DNA from: Jhaorihella thermophila
Lineage (GTDB): Bacteria; Pseudomonadota; Alphaproteobacteria; Rhodobacterales; Rhodobacteraceae
NCBI RefSeq assembly: GCF_900108275.1
Contig: NZ_FNVD01000009.1
Span: forward strand, 1 to 64,000
DNA length: 64,000 bases
Direction: 5' to 3'
The position numbers and the translations under genes are program-made. Below the pieces are notes generated by a model, which saw nothing but the letters and a program-made list of their open reading frames with translations, was not told where the DNA came from and made no database searches. Positions 17,155-26,117 of this stretch are shown here, one piece after another. Numbering within the stretch: position 1 is the stretch's first letter; each line of letters opens with the position of its first letter.

Positions 17155-18606
17155 TCAGGTTCCTTTCTTCAGATGCTTGCGCAGCGCGCTAGGCTGGCTC
17201 TTGCGGCGGCCCTTCCAGGGATTCTTGTCCCCCTGCCCGCGCAAGGTCAGCCGGATCGGCGTGCCGGGCATGTCGAAATCCTCGCGCAGCCCGTTCACGA
17301 GATAGCGCACATAGCTGTCCGGCATCTTGTCGGGATGGCTGCACATCACCACAAAGGCAGGCGGGCGCGTCTTGACCTGCGTCATGTAGCGCAGCTTGAT
17401 CCGCCGGCCCTGCGGCGCGGGCGGCGGGTGCTGTTCCAGCATCCCCGCCAGCCAGCGATTCAACGCCGCCGTCGGCACCCGCCGGTTCCAGACCTCGTGG
17501 GCGCGCAGGATGGCCGCGTGCAGCCGGTCCAGACCGCGGCCCGTCTTCGCCGACACCGTCACCAGCGGCGCTCCGCGCAGCTGCGGCAGCAGCCGCTCGA
17601 ACGCCTCGCGCAGCGCGCGCAGCTTTTCCTGCTTGTGCTCTTCCACGTCCCACTTGTTCACCGCCACCACCACGGCACGGCCCTCGCGCTCGGCCAGATC
17701 CGCGATGCGCAGATCCTGGCTCTCGAATGGGATCGCCGCATCCAGCAGAACCACCACCACCTCGGCGAATTTCACCGCGCGCAGCCCGTCGGCGACCGAC
17801 AGCTTCTCGACCTTGTCCTGCACCTTGGCGCGCTTGCGCATCCCCGCGGTGTCGAAGATCCGCATCGGCACCCCGTCCCAGGCGGTGCGGATCGAGATCG
17901 CGTCACGAGTGATCCCGGCCTCGGGACCGGTCAGCAGTCGGTCCTCGCCCAAAATGCGGTTGATCAGCGTGGACTTGCCCGCGTTGGGCCGCCCCACCAC
18001 CGCCACCTGCAACGGGCGCTTGTCGGAAAAGGCGGGCAGCGCGCCCTCGTCGCCATCCTCGCCCACTTCCACGTCGGTTTCGGGCGCATCGCGGGCGGCG
18101 CGGGCCTCGAATTCGTCGGCGAGCGGCGCCAGCTGCGCATACAGATCGTTCAACCCCTCGCCATGCTCGGCGCTCAGCCGGATCGGCTCGCCCAGGCCCA
18201 GGCCGTAGGCCTCCAGTACGCCGGCATCCGCCGCCGCGCCCTCGGCCTTGTTCGCGGCCAGAATCACATGCGCCGCCCGCTTGCGCAGGATGTCCGCGAA
18301 CACCTCGTCCGAAGGCGTGACCCCGACCCGCGCGTCGATCAGGAACAGGCAGATATCGGCCATGTCCACGGCGCGTTCGGTCAGCCGGCGCATCCGGCCG
18401 GGCAGCGAGTCGTCGGTGGCCTCCTCCAGCCCGGCGGTGTCGATCACGGTAAAGCGCAGATCGCCCAGCCGCGCCTCGCCCTCGCGCAGGTCGCGCGTCA
18501 CGCCGGGCTGGTCATCGACCAGCGCCAGCCGTTTGCCGACCAGACGGTTGAACAGGGTGGACTTGCCCACATTGGGCCGCCCGACGATGGCAAGGGTAAA
18601 GGACAT
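17155..18606 (-). CDS. der: Ribosome-assembly GTPase Der (EngA)
   Basis: A 483-residue protein with two consecutive G domains: [16 protein letters not shown] near the start with DTAGLEE, and [16 protein letters not shown] near residue 205 with DTAGMRK and a VNKWD box, then a C-terminal KH-like domain. This double-GTPase arrangement is unique to Der, needed for 50S maturation. ATG 18606 lies beside [12 protein letters not shown]. It is downstream of the BamB gene on the same strand with a 48-base gap, an arrangement (TPR protein-bamB-der) common in proteobacteria. Confidence 0.97.
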   Translation of the reverse strand: MSFTLAIVGRPNVGKSTLFNRLVGKRLALVDDQPGVTRDLREGEARLGDLRFTVIDTAGLEEATDDSLPGRMRRLTERAVDMADICLFLIDARVGVTPSDEVFADILRKRAAHVILAANKAEGAAADAGVLEAYGLGLGEPIRLSAEHGEGLNDLYAQLAPLADEFEARAARDAPETDVEVGEDGDEGALPAFSDKRPLQVAVVGRPNAGKSTLINRILGEDRLLTGPEAGITRDAISIRTAWDGVPMRIFDTAGMRKRAKVQDKVEKLSVADGLRAVKFAEVVVVLLDAAIPFESQDLRIADLAEREGRAVVVAVNKWDVEEHKQEKLRALREAFERLLPQLRGAPLVTVSAKTGRGLDRLHAAILRAHEVWNRRVPTAALNRWLAGMLEQHPPPAPQGRRIKLRYMTQVKTRPPAFVVMCSHPDKMPDSYVRYLVNGLREDFDMPGTPIRLTLRGQGDKNPWKGRRKSQPSALRKHLKKGT

Positions 18607-18654
18607 CAGTTTCGCTTCCGTGTGCTCGAAAGCGCCCTTTACATCATCGCCGCG

Positions 18655-19992
18655 TCAACGGAAAGCCACGAGTTCGCCCCGGGTGGTCACGACATAGAGC
18701 GTATTTCCCGCCACCGCAGGTTCGGCGGTGGCGCCGCCCTTGACCTCGACGGCGGCCACCTGCGCGCCGTCCTGCGGCGCAAAGAACCGGATCAGCCCGT
18801 CGTTGGAGGCCACCACGATCCGCCCGCCTGCCAGCACGGGGCCGTAATGGGCGTAGATACGGCCGCGCTTCTTCGGCTTGTCCTTGACGAAACCGGGCAG
18901 GTCCACGGCCCAAATCACCTCGCCGCTGGCGGCGTCGATCCGCATAAGCTGGTTGCGGTCGGAAATCGCGAACAGGCTGTCACCGGCGGGGAACATCGGC
19001 GTCACCGCCCCTTCGCGCAGGGTCCAGAGCCTTTCACCGTCCTCAAGACGGAAGGCCGCGATACGGCCCGAATGGTTGCCGACATAGACCGCGTTGCCCA
19101 CGATCAGCGGGCTGCCGGTCACGTCGCCGTAACGGGCGGAGGTGTAGCCCAGCCGCTGCCCGGCCACGGATCCCGACCAGCGGCGCACCCCGCCGCGGCG
19201 GAACACGCCCACCACGTCGCCCGAGCCGAAACCGAACACCGCAAATTGCCCCGACACCGCCGGGGCCGGCGCGCCCAGCACGTTGGCCACGCTCTCGGCC
19301 GACTTGAACCGCCAGGCGATGCGCCCGTTGTCGGTGCGGATGGCCCATGCGGTATCGTCCCCGGCAACCAGGTAGATCAGCCCATCATGCACCGTAGGCA
19401 CGCCCGACCCTGTGGCATTGAGCCGCTGCGCCCACCGCACCGCGCCGGTTTTGGCATCCATTGCGGTCAGCCGGCCATAGCCCGACGAGACGTAGAGAAC
19501 TCCGCCCGAATAGGCCAGCCCGCCGCCGGTGGCCTGACCTTCCTTGTCGGGCGGATCGATCAGATCGTGGCTCCAGACCACCTGGCCCGAGGGCGTCACC
19601 GCCGACACGCGCTCGGCCGAATCCAGCGTGTAGATCAGCCCGCCCCCGACGACCGGCCCGGCGGTGATGCGCTGCCGCCGGCTGTCGCCGCTGCCGATCT
19701 TGACCGACCAGAGCTGTTGGACGGGCACCCGCAAGGCGGGATGCGCCACGCGCTGCGACGGGGTGCCGATGGATTGCGACCAGTCCGCATTTGCCTTCAT
19801 TGCCGGCAGGCTTATCGCCCGGCTCTGATTGACCCGCAGCCCCGACACCGTGTCTTCGACGGGCCAGATGTCCTCGCGCTCGCCAACCAGGATGCGCTCG
19901 GGCTCGGCACAGCCCGCAAGCGCAAGCACGGCGCCCGCCAGCAACAGCCCCCTCGCGCGCGTCAGCGACGAAAGCGATGAAATAGCACCCAT
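18655..19992 (-). CDS. bamB: Outer-membrane assembly lipoprotein BamB
   Basis: A 445-residue lipoprotein with a lipobox (LAGC, Cys about residue 28) and a PQQ-like eight-bladed beta-propeller with repeats such as GGLIYTLDSAERVSAV and GVLYVSSGYGRLTAM. BamB is the scaffold subunit of the BAM complex that folds outer-membrane proteins. Start ATG 19992 gives a typical charged-hydrophobic signal peptide. The TPR-domain protein gene upstream and der downstream support the identity, as this trio is conserved (yfgM-bamB-der in enterics). Confidence 0.92.
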   Translation of the reverse strand: MGAISSLSSLTRARGLLLAGAVLALAGCAEPERILVGEREDIWPVEDTVSGLRVNQSRAISLPAMKANADWSQSIGTPSQRVAHPALRVPVQQLWSVKIGSGDSRRQRITAGPVVGGGLIYTLDSAERVSAVTPSGQVVWSHDLIDPPDKEGQATGGGLAYSGGVLYVSSGYGRLTAMDAKTGAVRWAQRLNATGSGVPTVHDGLIYLVAGDDTAWAIRTDNGRIAWRFKSAESVANVLGAPAPAVSGQFAVFGFGSGDVVGVFRRGGVRRWSGSVAGQRLGYTSARYGDVTGSPLIVGNAVYVGNHSGRIAAFRLEDGERLWTLREGAVTPMFPAGDSLFAISDRNQLMRIDAASGEVIWAVDLPGFVKDKPKKRGRIYAHYGPVLAGGRIVVASNDGLIRFFAPQDGAQVAAVEVKGGATAEPAVAGNTLYVVTTRGELVAFR

Positions 19993-20062
19993 GTTCCGAA
20001 CCTGCCCCCGGTCCTGCCCAAGCCGATCCTGCCGCGTCCCGTCCGTCATACCGCCCGCGCCG

Positions 20063-20737
20063 TCAGCCGGTCTGGCGCGCGGACAGGTCGGCGGGCTCGC
20101 CTCCCAGCGCAACAATCAACTGCGTCGCCCGGTCTTGCAAGGCCTGAGTGACCTCGGAATCCTGACGGATCCGCTCCAGCCGCGCGATCGCCTCTTCGGC
20201 CTTGCCCTCTTCGATGTCGATCAGCGCAAGCTGTTCCTCAGCCAGAAGCCGCAGCGGCAGCCCGGCCGTGGCCAGCGCCTCGAACCCGGCGCGTCGATCC
20301 GCGGCGGGCAGGGTGTCGGCCTGAAGGGTCAGCGCCTTGAACCGGGCCAGCTGGCGATAGATTTCCTCGAGCTCGCCATTGGCGGCGATGGCGTCGAGTT
20401 CCGCCACGGCCTGTTCCAGCCGGCCGGAATTGGCCAGCGCGGTTGCCAGCAGCATCCGCCGCACCGCGTCCCCGCCCGGCGTGGCGGCCTGAACCCCGGC
20501 CAGCGCCTCGGCCCGTCCTGCCGGGTCATCGACCGACAGCGCGGCAATTATGGCATCGCCCAGCTGCTGCGCGGCGGCCACCTGCTGCGCCTTGCGATAT
20601 TCGTTCCAGGCCGCGCCGCCCACGATCAGCACGATGATCAGCGCAACGATCCAGCCGTATTTCCTGTAGAGCGCGAACAGCCTGTCGCGGCGGACCTCTT
20701 CGGTGACCTCTTCGATGAAGTGATCGATTTCACTCAC
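20063..20737 (-). CDS. TPR protein, YfgM-like SecYEG ancillary subunit
   Basis: A 224-residue inner-membrane protein: a short cytoplasmic N-terminus (SEIDHFIEEVTEEVRRDRL), one membrane helix about residues 28-45 (YGWIVALIIVLIVGG), then a periplasmic helical TPR-like domain. This matches YfgM/TPR_21-type proteins that link the Sec translocon to periplasmic chaperones. I chose GTG 20737 with AGGA just upstream because it gives the family-like start; the longer frame upstream is antisense noise. It begins the minus-strand set with bamB and der. Confidence 0.8.
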   Translation of the reverse strand: MSEIDHFIEEVTEEVRRDRLFALYRKYGWIVALIIVLIVGGAAWNEYRKAQQVAAAQQLGDAIIAALSVDDPAGRAEALAGVQAATPGGDAVRRMLLATALANSGRLEQAVAELDAIAANGELEEIYRQLARFKALTLQADTLPAADRRAGFEALATAGLPLRLLAEEQLALIDIEEGKAEEAIARLERIRQDSEVTQALQDRATQLIVALGGEPADLSARQTG

Positions 20738-20917
20738 TGTCCTGCCCTCGCTGTCAAAGACCCGGCCACGGCCCGTGATCCTCAATCCGTTCCTCGTTAC
20801 CGCCCGGCCGGCCGATCCGGCGCGCGCCGTGGCGATGCGGTTGGCCCCTCTTACCCCGCATCCCCAGCCAAGCCAAGAGCCGAGCGGGCGTGACCGCCGG
20901 GCAACAATCGGGCCCGG

Positions 20918-20946
20918 TTGTCCGTGCGGAGGAAAAAAATTATACT
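20918..20946 (+). promoter_or_regulatory. Sigma-70 promoter of the RND efflux operon
   Basis: TTGTCC (20918-20923) and TATACT (20941-20946) are separated by exactly 17 bases, close to the ideal sigma-70 layout. Transcription would begin near 20953, giving a leader of about 105 bases before the adaptor gene. Confidence 0.6.
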
Positions 20947-20960
20947 GAACCGGCTGGTTC
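20947..20960 (+). promoter_or_regulatory. Inverted repeat at the RND promoter, likely repressor site
   Basis: GAACC-GGCT-GGTTC is a five-base dyad touching the -10 box and covering the predicted start of transcription. Dyads of this form at efflux promoters are usual targets of TetR/AcrR-type repressors. No regulator gene is adjacent. Confidence 0.5.
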
Positions 20961-21058
20961 GGCATGGACAGTGGCGCATGCAGGCACCATGTCCCCAGGC
21001 ACCACGAGTGAAGATCGACATGTGCCCGGCCGGCTGACGAGACGAGGATAATTGCAAC

Positions 21059-22306
21059 ATGCGGGTAGTGCCCATCATTACGGCCACGGTTGTGACGCTG
21101 GCCCTTTATCTGCTGATTTTCGAACGCGACACGGTGCTGGCCTTTGCGCGGGGCGAGAACGTTCAGACGCAGACCGAACCGGCGCCGGCCCCGACGAATC
21201 CCGCGGCCGACATGGGCGCTGCCGCGGACAAGGCCGTGATGCGTGTCCTTGCCCGCCATTCCACGGCCCGTACCGTGGACAGCGCGGTGATTCTGCGCGG
21301 GCAGACCCGCGCCATCCGTCAGGTGCAGGTGCGCGCCGAAACAACCGGCCGCGTGATCTCCGAGCCGCTGCGCAAGGGCGCGTCGGTCGAGGCGGGCGAC
21401 GTGCTGTGCCGGCTGGAGCCGGGCACCCGTCCCGCCGCGCTGACCGAGGCCCGCGCCCGTCTGGAAGAGGCCGAAGCCGCCCGGCCCGCGGCCCAAGCGC
21501 GAGTCAGAGAGGCGGCCTCGCGGCTCGAAGAGGCGACCATCAACTACAATGCCGCGAAACAGCTGATCGACGACGGATATGCCTCGCAGACGCGGCTGGC
21601 CGCGACGCGGGCGGCGGTCGACTCGGCCCGCGCCGCGCTGGAAACCGCCAAGGCGGGGCTTGAATCAGCAGAGGCCGCGGTCCAGGCCGCCCGCGCCGCC
21701 GTCGCTGCCGCGGAAAAGGAAATCGAACGCCTGACCATCAAGGCGCCCTTTGCCGGGCTGCTCGATGCCGACACGGCGGAGCTGGGGGAACTGCTGCAAC
21801 CCGGCGCGCTGTGTGCGACGGTGATTCAACTGAACCCGATCAAGTTCGTGGGCTATGTCCCGGAAACCGAGGTCGATCGCGTCAAGGTCGGCGCGCAGGC
21901 GGGGGCTCTTCTGGTCAATGGCCGCCGCGTGATGGGCACCGTCACCTACCTGTCCCGCGTGGCCGATCCCCAGACCCGGACCTTTGCGGTCGAGGTCGAG
22001 GTGCCCAATGAAGACCTGTCCATCCGCGACGGGCAGACCGCCGAGGTGGCGATCGCCGCGGCCGGCACCAAGGCGCATCTGCTGCCGCAATCGGCGCTGA
22101 CGCTCAACAGCGATGGCGCGCTGGGCGTGCGGCTGGTAGGGCCGGACGACATCGTGCAGTTCGCCGCGATCGAGGTGATCCGCGACACGCCGGACGGGGT
22201 CTGGATCACCGGTCTGCCGGACCGGGCCGACGTGATCGTCGCGGGCCAGGATTTCGTGACGGCAGGCGTGCGCGTCCTGCCCCAGTGGGAAGAGGCCAGC
22301 CGATGA
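21059..22306 (+). CDS. RND efflux periplasmic adaptor (HlyD/AcrA type)
   Basis: A 415-residue membrane-fusion protein: N-terminal anchor helix about residues 2-20, a lipoyl-like half (VRAETTGRVISEPLRKGASV), an Ala/Glu-rich coiled-coil hairpin about residues 120-225, the second lipoyl half (LTIKAPFAGLLD), then beta-barrel and membrane-proximal domains. It bridges the RND pump to an outer-membrane channel, which is not encoded here. ATG 21059 follows GACGAGG. Its stop overlaps the pump start (ATGA). Confidence 0.9.
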   Translation: MRVVPIITATVVTLALYLLIFERDTVLAFARGENVQTQTEPAPAPTNPAADMGAAADKAVMRVLARHSTARTVDSAVILRGQTRAIRQVQVRAETTGRVISEPLRKGASVEAGDVLCRLEPGTRPAALTEARARLEEAEAARPAAQARVREAASRLEEATINYNAAKQLIDDGYASQTRLAATRAAVDSARAALETAKAGLESAEAAVQAARAAVAAAEKEIERLTIKAPFAGLLDADTAELGELLQPGALCATVIQLNPIKFVGYVPETEVDRVKVGAQAGALLVNGRRVMGTVTYLSRVADPQTRTFAVEVEVPNEDLSIRDGQTAEVAIAAAGTKAHLLPQSALTLNSDGALGVRLVGPDDIVQFAAIEVIRDTPDGVWITGLPDRADVIVAGQDFVTAGVRVLPQWEEASR

Positions 22307-25300
22307 CCGGTATCGTCGACTGGGCCGCCGCGCGGGCGCGGATGGTCCTTGCCTTCATCGCCATCTCGATCATCGTCGGCGGCTTTGCCTATGCCAACCT
22401 TCCGAAAGAGGGCGAGCCCGATATCGAGGTGCCCGCCCTGTTCATCTCGGTGCAGTTCCCCGGCATCTCGGCGCAGGACAGCGAAAGCCTGCTGATCAAA
22501 CCGATGGAGACCGAGCTTGCCGATCTGGACGGGCTCAAGAAGATGACCGCCACGGCGGCCGAGAACTATGCCGCCGTCGTGCTGGAATTCGAATTCGGCT
22601 GGGACAAGACCGCCACCATGGCGGATGTGCGCGACGCGATGAATTCGGCGCAGGCCAAGTTTCCCGACGGGGCCGAGCAATACACGATCACCGAATTCAA
22701 CTTTTCCGAATTCCCCATCGTCGTGGTGAACCTGACCGGCGACGTGCCGGAACGCACCATGGCGCGGATCGCAAAGGATCTGCAGGACGATCTGGAATCG
22801 CTGGATGCGGTGCTGCAGGCGGGGATCGCCGGCAACCGCGACGAGATGGTCGAGGTGGTGATCGACCCGCTGCGGCTGGAGTCCTACAACATCACCGCGC
22901 CCGAGCTGCTGCGCGTGGTGCAGAACAACAACCAGCTGATCGCCGCGGGCGAGGTCGAATCCGAACAGGGCACGTTCTCGGTCAAGATCCCGTCGTCCTT
23001 TGACGATGCACGCGACATCTACGACCTGCCGATCAAGATCAACGGCGACCGGGTGGTAACGCTGGGCGAACTGGCGCAGATCAACCTGACCTTCGAAGAC
23101 CGCAAGGGCACCGCGCATTTCGACGGAGAACCCACCGTCGCCCTGCAGGTGGTCAAGCGCAAGGGCTACAACCTGATCGACACGGTCGAGCTGGTCAAGC
23201 GCACCGTGGCCGAGGCCGAATCCCGCTGGCCCGAACAGCTTCAGGCGGCGGTGCTCGTGGGCACGTCGAACGACCAGAGCCGGATCGTCGATTCGATGGT
23301 GCGCCAGCTCGAAGGCTCGGTGCTGACGGCGATCGCGCTGGTGATGATCGTGGTGCTCTCCAGCCTCGGCAGCCGGGCGGCGCTGCTGGTCGGCTTTGCG
23401 ATCCCGACATCGTTCCTTCTGACCTTTGCCCTGCTCGCCGTGATGGGGGTGGCGATCTCCAACATCGTGATGTTCGGCCTGATCCTCGCGGTGGGGATGC
23501 TGGTCGATGGCGCGATCGTCGTGGTGGAATATGCCGACAAGCGGATCAAGGAAGGCACCGGACCGATGCACGCCTATGTCGAGGCGGCCAAGCGGATGTT
23601 CTGGCCGGTGGTGTCCTCGACCGCGACGACGCTGTGTGCGTTCCTTCCAATGCTGTTCTGGCCCGGCGTGCCGGGCGAGTTCATGTCGATGCTGCCGATC
23701 ACGCTGATCTTCGTGCTTTCCGCTTCGCTGGTGGTGGCGCTGGTCTATCTGCCGGTGATGGGCGGCGTCACCGGACGCATGAGCCGCCTGTTCGGCCGCG
23801 CCTCGGACGCGATGCGGGCGCGGCTGCCCTGGGTGGCGCGCGCGGCACTGGTGCCGATCGCCTGGTACGCGATGTTCCTGGGCGCGATGCAGGTGCTGAA
23901 CCCGGCCTATCTGCTGCCCGACGGGACCGTTCCGCCAATGATCGGCTCGCTTTTGGGCGCGGCGATGTTCCTGCTGGCGTCCTTTGCCTCTTCGATCACA
24001 CTGTCGGCGGCGCGGATCGCGTTCGCGCCGAAACGCATCAGCGCGAAACAGGGCCACACGGCCTTTGGCTGGGTGATCCGGCTGATTGCGGGCAACCCGG
24101 TGATGCCCATCGTGACCATCGCGGCGGTGTTTTCGGCCGTGTTCTACATTTCCTTCGTCCTGTTCCCGCAGAATTCGCGCGGGGTGGACTTCTTCGTCGA
24201 AACCGAACCGGAACAGGCCACGGTCTATGTCCGTGCGCGGGGCAACCTGTCGCTGGCGGAAAAGGACCGAATGGTGATGCAGGCCGAAGAGATCGTGGCG
24301 GCGCACCCCGCCGTGATCAACGTCTTTGCCTTTGCCGGCGACGGGGGCCTGCGCACCGACACCAGCGGCGGCCAGGCGCCGGCGGACACGATCGGCCAGG
24401 TGCAGTTCGAGATCATCCCCTGGGAACAGCGCCCCAAGGTCAAGGAACCCTGGCTGGGCGGCAGGTTCCAGCGCGAGGTGACCGCGCCCGACTATGACGG
24501 CGACACGGTGCTGGAGCAGCTCCAGATCAGGCTGGACGAGCTGCCGGGCTTCGTCACCGAGGTCAAGGCGCTGGAGCGCGGCCCCGCCTCGGGCAAGCCG
24601 GTGCATCTGCGCATAAAGGGCGACGACTGGGACGACCTGCGCCGCGCGGTGGACATCGCACGGGCAAAGATGGAGGACATGCCCGGCCTGGTCCAGATAG
24701 AGGACACCCTGCCCCTGCCCGGCATCGACTGGCAGATCGACGTGGACGTGGCCAAGGCCGGCCGCTACGGCGCCGACGTGGCGACCGTGGGGGCGATGGT
24801 GCAGCTCGTGACCCGTGGCATCCTGCTGGACACGATGCGGGTGGACACCAGCGAAGAGGAGATCGAGATCCGCGCCCGCCTGCCGGAAAAGGACCGGGTT
24901 CTCAGCACGCTGGACAGTCTCAAGGTGCGCACGCCGGACGGGCTGGTGCCGCTGTCGAACTTCATCACCCGCGAACCGGTGCCGAAACGCGCCACGATCA
25001 GCCGCGTGGATCAGCGCCGGTATTACGACGTCAAGGCCGACGTGGCGCCGGGGCTGGCGCGCATCGTGCGCAGCGGCGCGGTTGGCAAGCCCGAAACGCT
25101 GGCCACCGTTCAAATCCTTGGCGAAGGCGAAACCACCACCGATCCGATGTTCACGCATCCGTCAGGCGACGAATACCGGCTGATGCGGCTGGACGCCGCT
25201 GCCAACGCCACCGAGGTCGCCGACGCGCTGCAGTCGGGCGAGGCGCATTTCGTGCCGATCAACGCCAACGAACGGATCGCGCAGCTGACCGAATGGCTCG

Positions 25301-26094
25301 AAACCCGCCCCCTGCCCGCCTCGGTCACCTGGGAATGGACCGGCGACCAGGAGGAACAGGCCGAAAGCCAGGCCTTCCTGTCCAAGGCCTTCCTGGGCGC
25401 GCTGGGGCTGATGTTCGTGATCCTGCTGGCGCAGTTCAACAGTTTCTACAACGCGGTTCTGGTGTTGCTGGCGGTGGTTCTGTCCACCACCGGCGTGCTG
25501 ATCGGCATGATGGTTATGGAACAGCCGTTTTCCATCATCATGACCGGCACGGGCATCGTCGCGCTCGCGGGCATCGTGGTGAACAACAATATCGTGCTGA
25601 TCGACACCTATCAGGAATTTTCCGCCTACATGCCCCGGATCGAGGCCATCGTGCGCACGGCCGAGGCCCGCATCCGCCCCGTTCTGCTGACCACGATCAC
25701 CACGATGGCCGGCCTGACGCCGATGATGTTCGGCATCAGCCTGGATTTCTGGGCGGGCGGCTATACCATCGACAGCCCGACCGCGCTGTGGTGGAAACAG
25801 CTGGCCACGGCGGTGGTGTTCGGGCTGGGCATCGCCACGGTGCTGACGCTGGTGGTCACGCCGTCCTTCCTGGCGCTGCCTGTGTGGATCACCACCTATG
25901 CTCGCTGGTTCGGCCAGCTTCTGGGCCGCCTGACCGGCGGGCGGGCGGGCCGCGCCGCGCGCGACATGGCGCTGCGCCGCGAAGTGCGCCGCCTGCACCA
26001 CCCCGAAATCATCTGGGACGATCTGTCCGGCGCGGTGGAGCGGTCCGACCCCGACACGCCCGCCCCCGACAAGCCCCTGCGCGCCGCGGAGTGA
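22303..26094 (+). CDS. RND efflux pump permease (AcrB superfamily)
   Basis: A 1263-residue inner-membrane pump with 12 predicted membrane helices and two large periplasmic loops. The TM4 region reads GMLVDGAIVVVEYAD: a single Asp instead of the VDDA pair of AcrB-type drug pumps, a variant found in less-studied RND subgroups. The proton-relay partner in TM10 and substrate range cannot be judged by eye. ATG 22303 overlaps the adaptor stop, so translation is coupled. At about 1260 residues it is longer than the usual 1030-1050; part of the excess lies in the middle, around residues 490-620, where extra hydrophobic segments appear. Confidence 0.9.
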   Translation: MTGIVDWAAARARMVLAFIAISIIVGGFAYANLPKEGEPDIEVPALFISVQFPGISAQDSESLLIKPMETELADLDGLKKMTATAAENYAAVVLEFEFGWDKTATMADVRDAMNSAQAKFPDGAEQYTITEFNFSEFPIVVVNLTGDVPERTMARIAKDLQDDLESLDAVLQAGIAGNRDEMVEVVIDPLRLESYNITAPELLRVVQNNNQLIAAGEVESEQGTFSVKIPSSFDDARDIYDLPIKINGDRVVTLGELAQINLTFEDRKGTAHFDGEPTVALQVVKRKGYNLIDTVELVKRTVAEAESRWPEQLQAAVLVGTSNDQSRIVDSMVRQLEGSVLTAIALVMIVVLSSLGSRAALLVGFAIPTSFLLTFALLAVMGVAISNIVMFGLILAVGMLVDGAIVVVEYADKRIKEGTGPMHAYVEAAKRMFWPVVSSTATTLCAFLPMLFWPGVPGEFMSMLPITLIFVLSASLVVALVYLPVMGGVTGRMSRLFGRASDAMRARLPWVARAALVPIAWYAMFLGAMQVLNPAYLLPDGTVPPMIGSLLGAAMFLLASFASSITLSAARIAFAPKRISAKQGHTAFGWVIRLIAGNPVMPIVTIAAVFSAVFYISFVLFPQNSRGVDFFVETEPEQATVYVRARGNLSLAEKDRMVMQAEEIVAAHPAVINVFAFAGDGGLRTDTSGGQAPADTIGQVQFEIIPWEQRPKVKEPWLGGRFQREVTAPDYDGDTVLEQLQIRLDELPGFVTEVKALERGPASGKPVHLRIKGDDWDDLRRAVDIARAKMEDMPGLVQIEDTLPLPGIDWQIDVDVAKAGRYGADVATVGAMVQLVTRGILLDTMRVDTSEEEIEIRARLPEKDRVLSTLDSLKVRTPDGLVPLSNFITREPVPKRATISRVDQRRYYDVKADVAPGLARIVRSGAVGKPETLATVQILGEGETTTDPMFTHPSGDEYRLMRLDAAANATEVADALQSGEAHFVPINANERIAQLTEWLETRPLPASVTWEWTGDQEEQAESQAFLSKAFLGALGLMFVILLAQFNSFYNAVLVLLAVVLSTTGVLIGMMVMEQPFSIIMTGTGIVALAGIVVNNNIVLIDTYQEFSAYMPRIEAIVRTAEARIRPVLLTTITTMAGLTPMMFGISLDFWAGGYTIDSPTALWWKQLATAVVFGLGIATVLTLVVTPSFLALPVWITTYARWFGQLLGRLTGGRAGRAARDMALRREVRRLHHPEIIWDDLSGAVERSDPDTPAPDKPLRAAE

Positions 26095-26117
26095 CCCGCG
26101 GCACCGCGGCGCGCCGC

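Larger units (their letters stand above)
20738..21058. other. Divergent control region between TPR protein and RND pump
   Basis: No gene was found in these 321 bases. The right half carries the promoter and dyad listed next; the left part is the promoter side of the TPR-bamB-der group, with no clear sigma-70 boxes seen. Confidence 0.5.

Noticed and set aside
17050-19980. Open frame of 976 residues on the plus strand opposite der and bamB
   Set aside because: Shadow of two well-recognised minus-strand genes; no family features.
21946-25158. Antisense open frame of 1070 residues opposite the RND pump
   Set aside because: High-GC codon bias opens the opposite frame; composition (His/Arg/Gly/Gln rich) has no domain features and the sense gene is certain.
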